Part shown: one piece after another, positions 5,815 to 7,204 of the stretch | How positions within the stretch are numbered: position 1 is the stretch's first letter | Layout: every line of letters starts with the position of its first letter | Assembly: GCA_028711205.1 (NCBI GenBank) | Contig: JAQTSP010000134.1 | Coordinates: forward strand, 1-7,204 | Direction: 5' to 3' | Source: Eubacteriales bacterium | GTDB lineage: Bacteria; Bacillota; Clostridia; Christensenellales; SZUA-584 | DNA length: 7,204 bases | Position numbers and translations under genes: made by a program | Notes under the pieces: generated by a model | Told to the model about the DNA's origin: nothing | The model's database searches: none | What the model saw: the letters and a program-made list of their open reading frames with translations, nothing else

Positions 5815-6891
5815 ATGAAAAAGATGTTAAAAAGGACTATTGTACTTGTGATCACAATGTTGATGGTCGTGGCGTTGGTTGGCTGCGCAAGTGGGACACA
5901 GGATACCCAGGAAACACAACAAGAAGATTCGACTTCGCCGTCGCTGTCACCCTCAGAGGAGACAAGCAGTGATACTGTAGATGAGCCAGCAGAAGATCTT
6001 CTGATCGGCTACATATGCATTGACTTCTCAAACATATCCTTTGCTGAACAGTCAAAGTATATGAAGCAGAGATGTGATGAACTCGGTATCACGTTGCAGA
6101 TGGTAGACATGAAGAGGGATGTCAACTTGCTTCTGCAATATATAGAGAGCTTTAAGTCTGCAGGCGCAGGGGCTATTATTTTCCCCGCGTTTGATGCGAG
6201 CGTTCCGACAGAAGTCATCAAGGATGCGCATGACTCGGGCATATTCATAATGGTACAAGAGACACCGCTTTCCGATACGTCGGTATTTGACGCCTGGACA
6301 GGCACCGAGGCTGTTGTAACAGGAAGGGGTATCGGCCAGAACGCCGCAGATTGGATCAATGCCACTTTTGATTCAGATGAGAGAGTTGAAGTCGCTCTGT
6401 GCTATAACCCCGGCTATCCTCTTTCGGCTGGCAGGATGCAAGGCGTCAGGGAGATACTTGAAGCACAGTGCCCCAACGCGGTGATCGTGGCTGAGGAGAA
6501 TGCCGTAACGGTTGAGACCGGCGTTGAAGCGGGAGAGAACTTCATACAGGCGTATCCCAATCTGAATTGCGTCATCTGCGCGACAGACAACGGCGGACTG
6601 GGTGTACTCGAAGCCTTTAATGCGGGCGGCAAGACCGGTGAGGATGTAGGTATCTTTGGCTGTGACATGAATGCCCAGGCCATCGTAGAGCTGAGAAAGC
6701 CCGACAGCGTTTTCCGCGGTACGATTGCGCAGAACATGAACAGAGCCGGTATTGAGGTCATCGATGCGTGTTACGCCGCGATGACGGGTGAAACTTATCC
6801 GGAGCGTATCCCATATGATGTGACGCCCATAACACATGACAATATTGAGCAACACCTCTTGGAGAATCCGGAAGAATTGCCTCTGGACTGA
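5815..6891 (+). CDS. Ribose/sugar-type ABC transporter substrate-binding lipoprotein (Peripla_BP_4 family)
   Basis: This 358-residue protein starts with a lipoprotein signal peptide: positive MKKMLKR, a hydrophobic stretch at 8-22, and the lipobox LVGC with Cys24 as lipidation site. Residues 25-60 are a flexible linker rich in Thr, Ser, Glu and Gln. The two-lobed binding fold follows (about 62-358). Recognisable points are the N-x-x-F start (73-76), Arg207 in SAGRMQG, the ATDNGGLGVLEAF segment (256-268), Asp284 in FGCD and Gln305. These align with ligand residues of RbsB-type proteins, but the lobe-1 Asp-Arg pair appears as Glu-Thr (149-150) and the usual Asn-Asp as Thr-Asp (257-258), so the ligand may not be ribose. 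The lipid anchor suggests a one-membrane cell. Its own promoter and an AGGAGG site at 5803-5808 suggest high expression. The ATPase gene follows after a hairpin. Confidence 0.92.
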   Translation: MKKMLKRTIVLVITMLMVVALVGCASGTQDTQETQQEDSTSPSLSPSEETSSDTVDEPAEDLLIGYICIDFSNISFAEQSKYMKQRCDELGITLQMVDMKRDVNLLLQYIESFKSAGAGAIIFPAFDASVPTEVIKDAHDSGIFIMVQETPLSDTSVFDAWTGTEAVVTGRGIGQNAADWINATFDSDERVEVALCYNPGYPLSAGRMQGVREILEAQCPNAVIVAEENAVTVETGVEAGENFIQAYPNLNCVICATDNGGLGVLEAFNAGGKTGEDVGIFGCDMNAQAIVELRKPDSVFRGTIAQNMNRAGIEVIDACYAAMTGETYPERIPYDVTPITHDNIEQHLLENPEELPLD

Positions 6892-6914
6892 TCGAACAAA
6901 TTTGAATAAGATAA

Positions 6915-6948
6915 GGTTCAAAGCCGGATATTTATCCGGCTTTGAACC
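6915..6948 (+). promoter_or_regulatory. Strong intergenic hairpin between binding-protein and ATPase genes (attenuator or mRNA-stabilising element)
   Basis: GGTTCAAAGCCGGATA (6915-6930) and TATCCGGCTTTGAACC (6933-6948) are perfect reverse complements separated by TT, so about 15 bp pair around a 4-nt loop. The sequence after it (GAAAAATGG) has no T-run, so it is not a classic intrinsic terminator in either direction. The ATPase start codon is 25 nt beyond. Hairpins in this position are known in ABC operons (malE-malF in E. coli) to protect or partly terminate the message so that binding protein exceeds membrane components; that role here is inference. Confidence 0.75.
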
Positions 6949-6973
6949 GAAAAATGGTTAATGGAGGTATTTC

Positions 6974-7204
6974 ATGGCCGAAGATGTTTTGTTACGTACA
7001 ATTAAATTGGATAAAAGCTACCCGGGCGTCCGCGCACTGAACGAGGTTTCCATTGAGGTGAAGCAGGGAGAGGTGCACGCGATCGTCGGTGAAAACGGGG
7101 CGGGCAAGTCTACCCTGATCAAAATGATCTCCGGCGCCGATACCCCGGACAGTGGAAAGATTATATACAACGGAAAAACGTACGAAAAGATGATGCCGCA
7201 CCTT
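6974..7204 (+). CDS. Sugar ABC transporter ATP-binding protein (RbsA/MglA type), 3'-truncated
   Basis: The first 77 codons are in the window and the frame stays open to the edge. The ATG at 6974 follows GGAGG at 6963-6967 with a 6-nt spacer. Visible elements are the A-loop Tyr16 in the family-typical YPGVRAL (16-22), the GEVHAIVGENGAGKST block with Walker A at 39-47 (Lys45 binds the phosphates), and SGADTPDSGKI (53-63). The GEVHA...GENGAGKST wording is characteristic of the carbohydrate uptake CUT2 family, whose ATPases have two fused nucleotide-binding domains and about 500 residues; the second domain, the signature motif and the permease must lie beyond the window. It energises uptake of the ligand captured by the preceding lipoprotein, on the cytoplasmic side of the membrane. 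Confidence 0.93.
   Translation, partial: MAEDVLLRTIKLDKSYPGVRALNEVSIEVKQGEVHAIVGENGAGKSTLIKMISGADTPDSGKIIYNGKTYEKMMPHL

Noticed and set aside
6915..6948. Classic Rho-independent terminator ending the operon at the binding-protein gene
   Set aside because: No T-run follows on either strand, and the ATPase that belongs to the same transporter starts 25 nt later.

Overview
The window reads as part of a sugar- or sugar-acid-type catabolic gene cluster from an anaerobic, probably Gram-positive (Bacillota/Clostridia-like) bacterium. The reasons are strong AGGAGG-type ribosome binding sites, two TTG starts, a binding protein made as a lipoprotein, an oxygen-sensitive type of Fe-dependent alcohol dehydrogenase, and tightly spaced co-directional genes. 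The taxonomic call is inference; no rRNA or marker gene is present.

All eight genes lie on the + strand. Positions 1-5722 hold six enzyme genes: the 3' part of an RraA-like class II pyruvate aldolase, an Ldh_2-family (YiaK/AllD/ComC-type) NAD(P)H oxidoreductase, an aldehyde dehydrogenase, a small single-domain cupin, a creatininase-family metallohydrolase and an iron-containing alcohol dehydrogenase. Gaps between them are 19-99 nt. None contains a convincing terminator, so they could be one transcript.

After a 92-nt gap with a candidate promoter and a perfect 7-bp inverted repeat (possible operator), a transport module starts. It has a ribose-type periplasmic-binding lipoprotein, a perfect 16-bp-arm hairpin, and then the first 77 codons of an RbsA/MglA-type ABC ATPase that runs off the window. 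The permease is presumably downstream.

Working model (inference): the ABC system imports a polyol, sugar acid or related cyclic compound. The creatininase-like hydrolase opens a ring and the cupin may isomerise an intermediate. The Ldh_2 enzyme interconverts a 2-hydroxy and a 2-oxo acid, and the RraA-like aldolase releases pyruvate plus a carbonyl fragment. The aldehyde and alcohol dehydrogenases would then oxidise or reduce the aldehyde. I do not recognise this six-enzyme set as a described pathway, and the substrate cannot be read from the sequence. The creatininase-family member resembles, from memory, the 3-dehydro-scyllo-inosose hydrolase (IolN) group, which would point to inositol-like substrates, but no inositol dehydrogenase gene is visible here. 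No RNA genes, insertion sequences, CRISPR arrays or attachment sites were seen.
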